In this document: one piece after another, positions 7,081 through 13,482 of the stretch
Layout of the letters: every line of letters starts with the position of its first letter
How positions within the stretch are numbered: the first letter of the stretch is position 1
From: Phenylobacterium sp.
GTDB taxonomy: Bacteria > Pseudomonadota > Alphaproteobacteria > Caulobacterales > Caulobacteraceae
Length of the DNA stretch: 13,482 bases
NCBI GenBank assembly: GCA_028291285.1
Contig: JAQGIJ010000186.1
Span: 1 to 13,482 of the forward strand
Direction: 5' to 3'
Position numbers and translations under genes: made by a program
The notes under the pieces: generated by a model
Told to the model about the DNA's origin: nothing
Database searches by the model: none
The model's input: only the letters and a program-made list of their open reading frames with translations

Positions 7081-8049
7081 ATGAAATACTGGCCCCTCAT
7101 CAAGGTTCTGCCGGTCCGCACCCACTTCAAGTTCGTGCGGCTGGCGAAGTACTTCGCCCCCCTGTCCATCCTGGCGGTGATCGCTGCGCTGGCCATCACC
7201 CTCTTTCCGTTCAAGCCGCCGTGCTTCGGCATGGCCTGCGGCATCGACTTCATGGGCGGCACGGTGCTGGAGATTTCCACCGCGCCCAAGCCGGCGGACC
7301 TCAGCCGGCTGCGTGCGGCGCTGGGTGGCATGAACCTCGGCGACGTCCAGGTGCAGGGCTTCGGCTCGCCATCCTCGGCCATGGTGCGCTTCCAGACGCC
7401 TGCCGGCGTCAACGCCGGCCAGACGGTGGAGCAGGTGAGGGCGCGCATCGCCCAGACCATCTCGCCGGTGAAGTTCGTCCGCACCGACGTCGTCGGCCCG
7501 AAGGTCTCCAGCGAGCTACTGACGAAGGGCGTGCTGGCGCTCGGCGGCGCCATCTTCCTGATGCTGCTCTACATCTGGTTCCGGTTCGAGCTGCAGTTCG
7601 GCCTGGGCGCCGTGGCGGCCCTGTTCCACGACGTCTTCCTGACCTTCGGCCTGATCACCCTGACCCGCATTGAGTTCAACCTCACGGCGGTCGCGGCGCT
7701 GCTGACCATCATCGGCTACTCGATGAATGACACAGTCGTCGTCTTCGACCGGTTTCGCGAGAACCTGCGCAAATACAAGCGCATGCCCTTGGCCGAGGTG
7801 ATCGACATGTCGATCAACGAGATGCTGACGCGGACCATCATCACCAGCTTCACCGCCATCCTGGCGCTGGTCGCGCTCGCCGTCTTCGGCGGGCCGTCGC
7901 TCTACGGCCTGTCGGTGATCATGCTGTTCGGCATCCTCATCGGCACCTATTCGTCGATCTACATCGCCGCCCCGGTGATCCTGCTCTGGGGCCTCAGGCG
8001 CGGCGAGGAGGAGGCCGAGCCGGCCAAGGCCGCCAAGGCCCGGCCCTGA
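7081..8049 (+). CDS. secF: SecF, protein translocase subunit
   Basis: A 322-residue protein started at ATG 7081, which has AGAAGG at 7067-7072 with eight bases spacing. The open frame extends upstream to a TTG inside secD, but that extension reads as low-quality sequence and lacks a ribosome site. Visible family motifs are an N-terminal helix (about 28-45), GIDFMGGTVLEI (from residue 54), FRFELQFGLGAVAALFHDV and GYSMNDTVVVFDRFREN (about 212-228). SINEMLTRTIITSFT follows, then two final helices. It forms the SecDF partner of the upstream gene; the stop of secD lies 13 bases before this start. The C-terminus is a short charged tail (GEEEAEPAKAAKARP). Confidence 0.98.
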   Translation: MKYWPLIKVLPVRTHFKFVRLAKYFAPLSILAVIAALAITLFPFKPPCFGMACGIDFMGGTVLEISTAPKPADLSRLRAALGGMNLGDVQVQGFGSPSSAMVRFQTPAGVNAGQTVEQVRARIAQTISPVKFVRTDVVGPKVSSELLTKGVLALGGAIFLMLLYIWFRFELQFGLGAVAALFHDVFLTFGLITLTRIEFNLTAVAALLTIIGYSMNDTVVVFDRFRENLRKYKRMPLAEVIDMSINEMLTRTIITSFTAILALVALAVFGGPSLYGLSVIMLFGILIGTYSSIYIAAPVILLWGLRRGEEEAEPAKAAKARP

Positions 8050-8065
8050 GCCCGAGGGAGACGGC

Positions 8066-8425
8066 ATGGCCCGCGACGCGCCCGCCATCGACGCCTATGG
8101 GGACGGCGGCTTCCGGCTGGACGGCGTTCGCCACGAAGGCTCGCTGCTGATCCTCGCCGACGAGGCGCTGAGCTGGCCGGTCACGGCGCTGGCCGAGCTC
8201 ACGCCCGACAGCCTGGCGCCGGTGCTGGTCGCCGGCCGCAGCGCCGTGGAGCTCCTGCTGCTAGGCATGGGCGCGAAGAACGCCCTGCCGCCGCGGCCTG
8301 TGCGCGAGGTTCTGCAGCGCGCCGGCATCGGTCTGGAGTTCATGGACACCCCCACGGCGGCCCGGCTCTACAACGTGCTCACAGCCGAGGGACGCAGGCT
8401 TGCCGCCGCTCTGATCGCCGTCTAA
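8066..8425 (+). CDS. Mth938-like / NDUFAF3-family protein (DUF498)
   Basis: A 119-residue soluble protein with SD GAGGGAGA about six bases upstream of the ATG. The sequence has the DUF498 layout: IDAYGDGGFRLDGVRHEGSLLIL, then LTPDSLAPVLVAGRSAVELLLLGMG, LPPRPVREVLQRAGIGLEFMDT and a closing AARLYNVLTAEGRRLAAAL. The family includes archaeal Mth938 and mitochondrial NDUFAF3, a respiratory complex I assembly factor. The bacterial role is not established. It begins 16 bases after secF and probably shares its transcript. Linkage of this family with secD, secF and yajC is known in alphaproteobacteria and has been cited as support for a function in membrane-protein assembly. Confidence 0.9.
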   Translation: MARDAPAIDAYGDGGFRLDGVRHEGSLLILADEALSWPVTALAELTPDSLAPVLVAGRSAVELLLLGMGAKNALPPRPVREVLQRAGIGLEFMDTPTAARLYNVLTAEGRRLAAALIAV

Positions 8426-8439
8426 AGCGCCGCGGCAAC

Positions 8440-8468
8440 TTCCCGCCCGTGGCGAAAGGTCCTATACC
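8440..8468 (+). promoter_or_regulatory. Weak promoter candidate upstream of the Urate_ox_N-type gene
   Basis: TTCCCG (8440-8445) and TATACC (8463-8468) are separated by 17 bases in the 76-bp gap between the Mth938-like gene and the next gene. This AT-richer patch stands out from the flanking GC-rich DNA. A GANTC methylation site (GAATC, 8483-8487) lies just downstream, before the GAGGGG ribosome site. The match to the -35 consensus is poor. Confidence 0.25.
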
Positions 8469-8501
8469 TGAACCCAGGGTAGGAATCGCGAGGGGCTTTC
8501 C

Positions 8502-9107
8502 ATGGCTGGACTACTTTCAAATCTTCGAAACACGATGATCGTCAGCTTCATCCTGGCGCTGATCATCGTCGCCGGTTACCTGATGCACAACGGCGCGGCA
8601 GACGCGATCTTCTGGCAAGGCGTCTTCCGCTGGCTGCACGTCTTGTTCGGCATCATGTGGATCGGCCTGCTCTACTACTTCAACTTCGTCCAGATCCGGA
8701 AGATGCCGGACATCCCGGCCGAGCTGAAGCCGGGCGTCTCCAAATACATCGCCCCCGAGGCGCTCTTCTGGTTCCGCTGGGCGGCCCTGTTCACCTGGGT
8801 GATGGGCGTCCTGCTGGCGATCGACCGCGGCTACCTGCTGCAGGCGATCACGCTCGGCGCCACCGAGGGCTTCCACGTGCCGCAGCACGCCTTCATCGGC
8901 CTGGGCATGTGGCTGGCGACGATCATGTTCATCAACGTCTGGGCCTTCATCTGGCCGGCGCAGAAGATCGCGCTGGGCCTGGTCGAGGCCGACGCCGACG
9001 CCAAGGCCGCGGCGGGCCGCAAGGCGATGCTGTTCTCGCGCCTCAACACCCTGCTGTCGGTGCCGATGCTGGTCACCATGACCATGAACCAGACCATCTT
9101 CGGCTGA
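8502..9107 (+). CDS. Urate_ox_N-type (PuuD N-terminal-like) membrane protein without cytochrome c domain
   Basis: A 201-residue integral membrane protein. Hydrophobic segments lie at about 11-28, 40-64, 88-107, 125-150 and 181-200. The motif WLHVLFGIMWIGLLYYFNFV and the later IAPEALFWFRWAALFTWVMG and FINVWAFIWP match the membrane domain found at the N-terminus of PuuD-type urate hydroxylases. PuuD proteins are longer and end in a cytochrome c domain; here there is no CXXCH and no cysteine at all. Histidines 29, 46, 125 and 129 are candidates for cofactor contact. No purine-degradation gene is nearby, so a urate oxidase function is not supported. It lies after the secDF/Mth938 cluster and is followed by a strong terminator. 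Confidence 0.8.
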   Translation: MAGLLSNLRNTMIVSFILALIIVAGYLMHNGAADAIFWQGVFRWLHVLFGIMWIGLLYYFNFVQIRKMPDIPAELKPGVSKYIAPEALFWFRWAALFTWVMGVLLAIDRGYLLQAITLGATEGFHVPQHAFIGLGMWLATIMFINVWAFIWPAQKIALGLVEADADAKAAAGRKAMLFSRLNTLLSVPMLVTMTMNQTIFG

Positions 9108-9128
9108 TCCAAGCCGCAGACGTCGGAG

Positions 9129-9155
9129 AAGGCCCGCCCACCGGCGGGCCTTTTT
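9129..9155 (+). terminator. Rho-independent terminator
   Basis: AAGGCCCGCC (9129-9138), four-base loop CACC, GGCGGGCCTT (9143-9152): a ten-pair perfect stem running into five T residues (9151-9155). It begins 21 bases after the stop of the Urate_ox_N-type gene and should end the yajC-secD-secF-led transcript. It is the only canonical intrinsic terminator I see in the window. Confidence 0.93.
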
Positions 9156-9181
9156 CGTTGCGGGGGCGTTGGGGTGGCAGG

Positions 9182-9217
9182 TTGACGAACATCGCGGGAG
9201 ACATCACCCCAGCGCCG
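9182..9217 (+). promoter_or_regulatory. Possible promoter for a leaderless transcript of the synthase-like gene
   Basis: TTGACGA at 9182-9188 matches the Caulobacter-type -35 element (TTGACG). The expected start site about 35 bases downstream falls at or next to the ATG at 9218, which has no well-placed Shine-Dalgarno (GGGAG at 9196-9200 is 17 bases away). The -10 region (CACCCC) is poor. The alternative is that TTG 9182 is itself the start codon. Confidence 0.25.
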
Positions 9218-9916
9218 ATGGAGTCAGACGCCCGCGCCGATCAGGACGACCTCGACAGCCTGGTCCGCCGCGTCGATCCGGACCGCTGGCTCTCCAGTCG
9301 TTTCGTCGCCGATCCGGTGGCTCGGGGCGAGGTCGTCGCTCTCTACGCCTACGACCATGAGCTCGCCCGGGCGCCGCGGGTGGCCTCCAACCCCCTGCTC
9401 GGCGAGATCCGGCTGACCTGGTGGCGCGAGGCGCTGGACGAGATCTTCGAGGGACGGCCGGTCCGGCGCCACCCCACGGCCCAGGCCTTGGCGCAGGCCG
9501 TGCGCGCCCGCGCGCTCACCCGCGAGCCATTGGAGGCGATGATCGACGCCCGCTACCGCGAGCTGGACGCGACGCCCCTTGTGGCTGACGAGGCGCTGGC
9601 GTGGGCGCGCGACACCGGCGGGCGGGTCGCGGAGCTCGCCGCGAGCCTCCTCGATCCCGAGGGCGACCCGGCGCTCGCCGGCGCGGCCGGCGCCGCCTGG
9701 GCGCTGGCGCGTCGCGTCGCCGATCGTGCGGACCTGCAGGCGCCGTTCGACGCCTTGCTGGCCGAGGGCCGGGCCGGCGCGCGCCGGCTCAGCGCCGCCG
9801 CCTTCCCCGCGGTGGCGCATGCGGTGTTCGCAAGGCGCCGGGCGCGCGGGGCGTCCGACTCGGGCCTGGGCAGCCGGATTCGGCTCACCCTGGCGGTCGC
9901 CCGCGGCCGGATCTGA
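9218..9916 (+). CDS. Squalene/phytoene-synthase-like protein, NDUFAF6-type, probably non-catalytic
   Basis: A 232-residue protein if started at ATG 9218; an in-frame TTG at 9182 would add 12 residues. Fold signatures are DLDSLVRRVDPDRWLSSRF (11-29), VVALYAYDHELARAP (39-53) and GEIRLTWWREALDEI (62-76), as in the trans-isoprenyl diphosphate synthase group with mitochondrial NDUFAF6. The two Asp-rich motifs that bind magnesium-diphosphate in true synthases are not present: the first region reads YDHELAR, and the second (ARRVADRADLQAP) lacks the DxxxD spacing. At about 230 residues it is also shorter than HpnC/HpnD or CrtB enzymes. A carotenoid or hopanoid role is therefore unlikely. It lies downstream of the terminator and converges with trmFO, three bases apart. 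Confidence 0.8.
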   Translation: MESDARADQDDLDSLVRRVDPDRWLSSRFVADPVARGEVVALYAYDHELARAPRVASNPLLGEIRLTWWREALDEIFEGRPVRRHPTAQALAQAVRARALTREPLEAMIDARYRELDATPLVADEALAWARDTGGRVAELAASLLDPEGDPALAGAAGAAWALARRVADRADLQAPFDALLAEGRAGARRLSAAAFPAVAHAVFARRRARGASDSGLGSRIRLTLAVARGRI

Positions 9917-9919
9917 GCC

Positions 9920-11323
9920 CTATTCCGCGGCTTCCAGGGCCGGGGCCGCGACCAACCAGGCGTCGAGCTCAGCGAGCGCGCGTTCGCCCATCAGCCGCTT
10001 CTTCGCCCGGCCGCGTTCCTTAGCGCCCAGCCGGTGGCCGTCCTCAGCCCGTTTCGGCGGCTCCAGCGGCGGCAGCAGGCCGTAGTTGATGTTCATCGGC
10101 TGGAACGAGCCCTTGCCGGCGTCCAGGTGCCCGCCGGTGATGTGGCCAGCCAGGGCGCCCAGGGCGGTCGTCGGCGGCGGCGCGCCGAGCACACGGCCGA
10201 GCCGTTCGGCCGCGGCGAAGCGCCCGGCCAGCAGGCCCACCGCGGCGCTCTCCACATAGCCCTCGACCCCGGTGACCTGGCCGGCGAACCGCAGGCGCGG
10301 GTCGGCCTTCAGCCGCAGCTGGGCGTCGAGCAGCCGCGGGCTGTTGAGGAAGGTGTTGCGGTGCAGGCCGCCGAGCCGGGCGAACACGGCCTTCTCGAGG
10401 CCCGGGATCATGCGGAAGACCTCGCTCTGGGCGCCGTGCTTCAGCTTGGTCTGGAAGCCCACCATGTTCCACAGGGTGCCCAGCGCATTGTCCTGCCGAA
10501 GCTGCACGACCGCCCAGGCCTTCTCGTCCGGCCGGTGGGCGTTGGTCAGGCCGACCGGCTTCATCGGCCCGTGGCGCGGGGTCTCGCGGCCGCGCTCGGC
10601 CATCACCTCGATCGGCAGGCAGCCGTCGAAATAGGGCACGTGCTCCCAGTCCTTGAACTCCGCCTTCGGACCGGCCAGCAGGGCGTCGATGAAGGCCTCG
10701 TACTGCGCCTTGTCCATCGGGCAGTTGATGTAGGCCTGGGCCTCGCCGCCGGGCCCTTCCTTGTCGTAGCGCGACTGGCGCCAGCAGACGTCCATGTCGA
10801 TGGAGTCCAGGTGCACGATCGGGGCGATGGCGTCGAAGAAGGCGAGCTGATCCTCGCCGGTCAGCGTCAGGATCGCCTCGGCGAGCGCCGGCGAGGTGAG
10901 GGGCCCGGTCGCCACCACCACGCTGTCCCAGTCGGCGGGCGGCAGGCCGGCGACCTCCTCGCGTTCGATGCTCACCAGGGGGTGGGCTTCCATCCGCGCG
11001 GTGACGGCCTGGGCGAAGCCCTCGCGGTCGACGGCCAGCGCCCCGCCGGCGGGCACCTGGTGCGCGTCGCCGCAGGCCAGGATCAGCGATCCCATCCGCC
11101 GCATCTCCGCGTGCAGCAGGCCCACGGCGTTGCCCGCCCAGTCGTCGGCGCGGAAGGAGTTGGAGCAGACCAGCTCGGCCAGCTGGTCGGTCTGGTGGGC
11201 GTCGGTGCCGCGCACAGGGCGCATTTCATGCAGCACCACGGGCACGCCGGCCTCGGCGATCTGCCAGGCGGCCTCGCAGCCGGCGAGCCCGCCGCCGATC
11301 ACATGCACAGGTTTGGTCGTCAT
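9920..11323 (-). CDS. trmFO: TrmFO, folate/FAD-dependent tRNA m5U54 methyltransferase
   Basis: A complete 467-residue protein. The N-terminal dinucleotide-binding motif [13 protein letters not shown] (8-20) binds [23 protein letters not shown] and [10 protein letters not shown] follow, placing Cys53 at the position of the Bacillus subtilis catalytic Cys53. [14 protein letters not shown] supplies Cys235, equivalent to its second cysteine. [18 protein letters not shown] sequence near the C-terminus ([14 protein letters not shown]) is also diagnostic. The enzyme uses methylenetetrahydrofolate and FADH2 to methylate U54 in the T-loop of tRNAs. The start is ATG 11323-11321; no clear Shine-Dalgarno precedes it, and a GCTA-type -10 lies seven bases upstream. 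It ends tail to tail with the synthase-like gene. Confidence 0.98.
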   Translation of the reverse strand: MTTKPVHVIGGGLAGCEAAWQIAEAGVPVVLHEMRPVRGTDAHQTDQLAELVCSNSFRADDWAGNAVGLLHAEMRRMGSLILACGDAHQVPAGGALAVDREGFAQAVTARMEAHPLVSIEREEVAGLPPADWDSVVVATGPLTSPALAEAILTLTGEDQLAFFDAIAPIVHLDSIDMDVCWRQSRYDKEGPGGEAQAYINCPMDKAQYEAFIDALLAGPKAEFKDWEHVPYFDGCLPIEVMAERGRETPRHGPMKPVGLTNAHRPDEKAWAVVQLRQDNALGTLWNMVGFQTKLKHGAQSEVFRMIPGLEKAVFARLGGLHRNTFLNSPRLLDAQLRLKADPRLRFAGQVTGVEGYVESAAVGLLAGRFAAAERLGRVLGAPPPTTALGALAGHITGGHLDAGKGSFQPMNINYGLLPPLEPPKRAEDGHRLGAKERGRAKKRLMGERALAELDAWLVAAPALEAAE

Positions 11324-11328
11324 CCGTG

Positions 11329-11338
11329 GCTAACTAGC
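11329..11338 (-). promoter_or_regulatory. Possible -10 box of a leaderless trmFO transcript
   Basis: Read on the reverse strand, GCTAGTTAGC ends six bases before the trmFO ATG. GCTA-type hexamers are the usual alphaproteobacterial -10 element, so the start site would fall at or near the start codon. The absence of a Shine-Dalgarno sequence fits a leaderless mRNA. No convincing -35 is visible, so this is tentative. The ten bases are also an imperfect palindrome (GCTA-AC-TAGC). Confidence 0.3.
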
Positions 11339-11452
11339 AACGTTACGGCCGGATCGCGAGCGGGGCCTTGCGCAGGGGCCGGCCGAGCCCGACTTTGCAG
11401 CCGAAGGGGCGCTCGATTCGTTCTTCTGAACGTGTCGCGCCAAGGGATGGGA

Positions 11453-12355
11453 ATGACGCCGTTTTCTGCGACCGAGGCAGGTCTGGAGGGCTTTCGGATC
11501 ACGCGCGAGAATCCCAAGGCGTTCGCGCTTTGGGTGACTTTCTCGTTTTTGGTGAGCGTGCTGGGAGCGATCGTCACCGTCAGCATGCCTGCCGAGGTCA
11601 GGACGGCGCTCGAGACCTTGCGCGCGGATCAGACGCCGGATGCGCACCAGCTGCTCGAGGCGCTGATCGCCGCGGCGCCGCTTCTGGTCTTCGGCCTGAC
11701 GATCCAGTGCGTGATGGCCGCCGCCGTCTACAGGATCATCTTCCGGCATGACGACGTGAGGTTCGGCTACCTGAGGCTCGGGCTCGACGAGCTTCGACTG
11801 ATGGCTCTGACGCTTCTGTTCCTGTTGCTGGTGATCGGCTTGCTCGTCGTCGTGACCGTCGCCGCCGGCCTGGTGATGGCGGTGGTGTCCGCCGCGGGCG
11901 CGCCGCTGGCCATCTTCATCGGCGCGGTCGTCGAGCTGTTCGCGATCGGCCTGGTGGTCCACATCCTGGTCCGGCTTTCGTTGGCGCCGGTCATCACCTT
12001 CGCGGAACGGCGCATCGCGCTCTTCGAGTCCTGGAAGCTGACCCACGGCCACTTCTGGCGCCTGTTCCTGGCCTATCTGCTGGCCGCCTTCTGCATCGTG
12101 CTCATCACGCTGCTGGCCTTGATCCTCTTCGTCACGCTGGCGTTCATCTATCTGACGATCACCGGCGGCTCCTATTCCGACATCTCCGCCATCATGCACC
12201 CGGATGAGACCGCCTACAGCTCCTACTTCAACCCCGGGATGATCGCCTACATGTTGGTCGGCAGCGTGATCACCGCGCTCTGGTACGCGGTGATCGCCGC
12301 CCCCGGCGCGTGGGCTTACCTGAAGTTGCATGGCGACCCGCCGGCCGGCCATTGA
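11453..12355 (+). CDS. Multi-pass membrane protein of unknown function, paralogue 1
   Basis: A 300-residue protein started at ATG 11453 with AAGGGA (11442-11447) five bases upstream; the frame is open far upstream only because it runs antisense through trmFO. The N-terminus TPFSATEAGLEGFRITREN is short and cytoplasmic-looking. About six hydrophobic segments follow, near residues 23-45, 67-95, 113-145, 150-175, 205-235 and 262-290. Conserved soluble motifs are GYLRLGLDELRL (about 105-116) and APVITFAERRIALFESWKLT plus HGHFWRLF, which resemble a broad family of bacterial membrane proteins related to the glycerophosphodiesterase membrane domain. No enzyme motif is seen. The next gene is a clear paralogue. 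Function is unknown. Confidence 0.85.
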   Translation: MTPFSATEAGLEGFRITRENPKAFALWVTFSFLVSVLGAIVTVSMPAEVRTALETLRADQTPDAHQLLEALIAAAPLLVFGLTIQCVMAAAVYRIIFRHDDVRFGYLRLGLDELRLMALTLLFLLLVIGLLVVVTVAAGLVMAVVSAAGAPLAIFIGAVVELFAIGLVVHILVRLSLAPVITFAERRIALFESWKLTHGHFWRLFLAYLLAAFCIVLITLLALILFVTLAFIYLTITGGSYSDISAIMHPDETAYSSYFNPGMIAYMLVGSVITALWYAVIAAPGAWAYLKLHGDPPAGH

Positions 12356-12406
12356 GCGCGGGCCGGAAGGACAGCTAGGGTCCGGTTGCATTCCCATGGA
12401 GCGCGC

Positions 12407-13219
12407 ATGACCGCTTTCTCCGCGAGCGACGCGGCGCTGGAGGGGTTCAACCTGATCCGGCGCCAGTGGCGCGTCGTGCTGGGCTGGGCGGGGTTCAACC
12501 TGCTGGCGCTGATCATGCTGGTGGTGGTCACCGTGGTGCTGGGCGTGGTGGCGGCCACCGTCAGCGGCGGGAGCCGGGGCGCGGCGGCGACGCTCGTGAC
12601 CCTGAGCGCCGGGCTCGGTGGGCTGGTGCTGCAGGCGATCGTCGCCGGCGGCGTGTTCCGGCTCGAGACGCGCCCGGACGAGCCCGCCTTCCTGCATCTG
12701 CGGCTGGGACGCGACGAGCTGCGGCTGGTCGTGGTGTGGCTGGTGACCATCACCGCCGCCTGGGCGATCTGGTGGGTTGCAAGGTCGGTCGGCGAGGCGG
12801 CGGGCCGCGGCGGCTTCTGGATCGGTCTCTTGTTCTTTGCCGGCGGGGTCTATCTGGCGCTCCGGTTCGCGCTGGCCGCGCCGGTCAGCTTCGTCGAGCG
12901 ACGGATCGATTTCCCGCGCGCCTGGCGGCTGACGCGGGGACATGTCCTGGCGCTCCTCGGGATGACCGCCCTCAGCTTCTGCCTCATCGCGCTCTTGATG
13001 GTGACGGTGATGGTGGCGCTCGCCCTGGTCGCCGCCGGCGTCGGCGGGCTCGATGCAGTCGGTGGGCTGTTCGGCGGCGGCGCCGAAGCGCTCAGGCGCC
13101 ACCCGGGCGTCTACGCCCTGGAGTTCGCCGTCCAGATCGTCCTGACCCCGATCCTATGGGTGCTCGGCGTCACCCCGCTGATCGCCGCCTACCGCGCGCT
13201 GGCGGCGCCGGCGGCCTGA
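12407..13219 (+). CDS. Multi-pass membrane protein of unknown function, paralogue 2
   Basis: A 270-residue protein. ATG 12407 is preceded by GGAG at 12398-12401 with five bases spacing, and its N-terminus TAFSASDAALEGFNLIRRQ aligns with that of the upstream paralogue, which supports this start over the in-frame TTG at 12386. It shares FLHLRLGRDELRL and the motif APVSFVERRIDFPRAWRLT with RGH, in the same order. Hydrophobic segments lie near residues 22-45, 60-85, 112-128, 136-158, 180-212 and 240-265. It lacks the loop between helices 1 and 2 and the polar stretch before the last helix found in paralogue 1. The genes are 51 bases apart and probably co-transcribed. Function is unknown. Confidence 0.85.
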   Translation: MTAFSASDAALEGFNLIRRQWRVVLGWAGFNLLALIMLVVVTVVLGVVAATVSGGSRGAAATLVTLSAGLGGLVLQAIVAGGVFRLETRPDEPAFLHLRLGRDELRLVVVWLVTITAAWAIWWVARSVGEAAGRGGFWIGLLFFAGGVYLALRFALAAPVSFVERRIDFPRAWRLTRGHVLALLGMTALSFCLIALLMVTVMVALALVAAGVGGLDAVGGLFGGGAEALRRHPGVYALEFAVQIVLTPILWVLGVTPLIAAYRALAAPAA

Positions 13220-13241
13220 CCTAAGCTATGAACCGAACACT

Positions 13242-13264
13242 CCTTCTCCCCCTGCGGGAGAAGG
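13242..13264. repeat. Palindromic intergenic repeat between convergent genes
   Basis: CCTTCTCCC (13242-13250), loop CCTGC, GGGAGAAGG (13256-13264): a nine-pair perfect inverted repeat. It lacks a T run on either strand but sits between the convergent ends of paralogue 2 and uvrA. Similar CTTCTCCC-GGGAGAAG palindromes occur many times between genes in Caulobacter-like and other GC-rich proteobacterial genomes, by my recollection. It may act as a bidirectional factor-assisted terminator or be a dispersed palindromic repeat. Confidence 0.7.
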
Positions 13265-13293
13265 AAGGCGTGCTACTGCCGCGGCGGGCGAGC

Positions 13294-13482
13294 CTAGGCC
13301 CGCTTCCTCACCACGCCGCGGCGCTGGCGGTGGCGTTCGAGGAGGTCGGCGAGGTAGCGGCCGGTCCAGCTCTTCGGGTTGGCGGCGACCTGCTCAGGCG
13401 TGCCCGAGGCGACGATCTCGCCGCCGCCGTCGCCGCCTTCGGGGCCGAAGTCCACCAGCCAGTCGCCGGTCTTGATGACGTC
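13294..13482 (-). CDS. uvrA: UvrA, C-terminal end (5' truncated by window edge)
   Basis: The reverse strand encodes 62 residues ending at TAG (13296-13294). The translation reads [20 protein letters not shown], then [34 protein letters not shown] and a basic tail. [22 protein letters not shown] is the hallmark end of the second ATPase domain of UvrA, and TGRYL is the usual final helix. UvrA is the damage-recognition ATPase of nucleotide excision repair. Most of the protein lies beyond the right edge, so its integrity is unknown. It converges with the membrane-protein pair across the palindromic repeat. Confidence 0.95.
   Translation of the reverse strand, partial: DVIKTGDWLVDFGPEGGDGGGEIVASGTPEQVAANPKSWTGRYLADLLERHRQRRGVVRKRA

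Noticed and set aside
8502..9107. Calling this gene a functional urate hydroxylase (puuD)
   Set aside because: The cytochrome c domain is missing and there is no purine-catabolism context.
8657..9217. Upstream extension of the synthase-like gene through the Urate_ox_N-type gene
   Set aside because: It overlaps a real gene in another frame and passes through a perfect intrinsic terminator.
9218..9916. Calling this gene a phytoene or squalene synthase of carotenoid/hopanoid synthesis
   Set aside because: Asp-rich motifs are absent and no terpenoid genes are adjacent.
10034..12355. Forward open frame of 773 codons that would fuse ~470 residues to membrane paralogue 1
   Set aside because: The first part is antisense to trmFO and lacks any motif; the real start at 11453 has a good ribosome site and matches the N-terminus of paralogue 2.
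11330..13102. Reverse-strand open frame of 590 codons across both paralogous membrane genes
   Set aside because: Translation is an extreme Asp/His/Gln/Arg-rich mixture that mirrors hydrophobic codons on the other strand; it spans two real genes and their spacer.

Overview
The window is about 70% GC or higher by eye, gene-dense and intact. It reads as the chromosome of an alphaproteobacterium, most likely a member of the Caulobacteraceae such as Phenylobacterium or a relative. The evidence is the tol-pal order, a DipM-type protein with four LysM domains and a LytM domain, the block of DUF815 ATPase, yajC, secD, secF, Mth938-like gene, squalene/phytoene-synthase-like gene and trmFO that is characteristic of alphaproteobacteria, and the codon use. 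The genus assignment is an inference. I see no mobile element, CRISPR array, tRNA or rRNA.

Layout. Positions 1-2097 hold the end of tolA, then tolB and pal, all forward, as in a Tol-Pal operon. Position 2113-4140, where the Tol-Pal accessory gene ybgF/cpoB is expected, instead holds a hybrid: a signal peptide and YbgF-like coiled-coil head, then a DipM-like body of four LysM domains, a proline-rich linker and a degenerate M23/LytM domain. A DUF815 AAA+ ATPase (4144-4983, reverse) follows tail to tail. It is divergent from yajC-secD-secF and a small Mth938/NDUFAF3-like gene (5100-8425), which is followed by a short Urate_ox_N-type membrane protein and a textbook terminator (9129-9155). A squalene/phytoene-synthase-like gene (9218-9916) meets trmFO (reverse, 9920-11323) tail to tail. 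Two tandem paralogous multi-pass membrane proteins (11453-12355 and 12407-13219), a palindromic intergenic repeat and the 3' end of uvrA (reverse) close the window.

How it fits together. The left part is envelope constriction machinery: TolA and TolB with the outer-membrane lipoprotein Pal, plus a murein-binding, probably non-catalytic LytM factor. The middle is the SecDF-YajC export auxiliary complex, with relatives of two mitochondrial complex I assembly factors (NDUFAF3, NDUFAF6) close by. The right part holds tRNA m5U54 methylation, two membrane proteins of unknown role and nucleotide excision repair.

The most striking observation is that the ybgF head and the dipM body, which as I recall lie in separate conserved neighbourhoods in Caulobacter, are joined in one open frame. 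The whole flanking neighbourhoods switch at the same place: tol-pal to the left, the dipM-DUF815-yajC-secDF block to the right. This looks like a chromosomal rearrangement that created a fused gene inside Ala/Pro-coding low-complexity DNA. An assembly join must be excluded.
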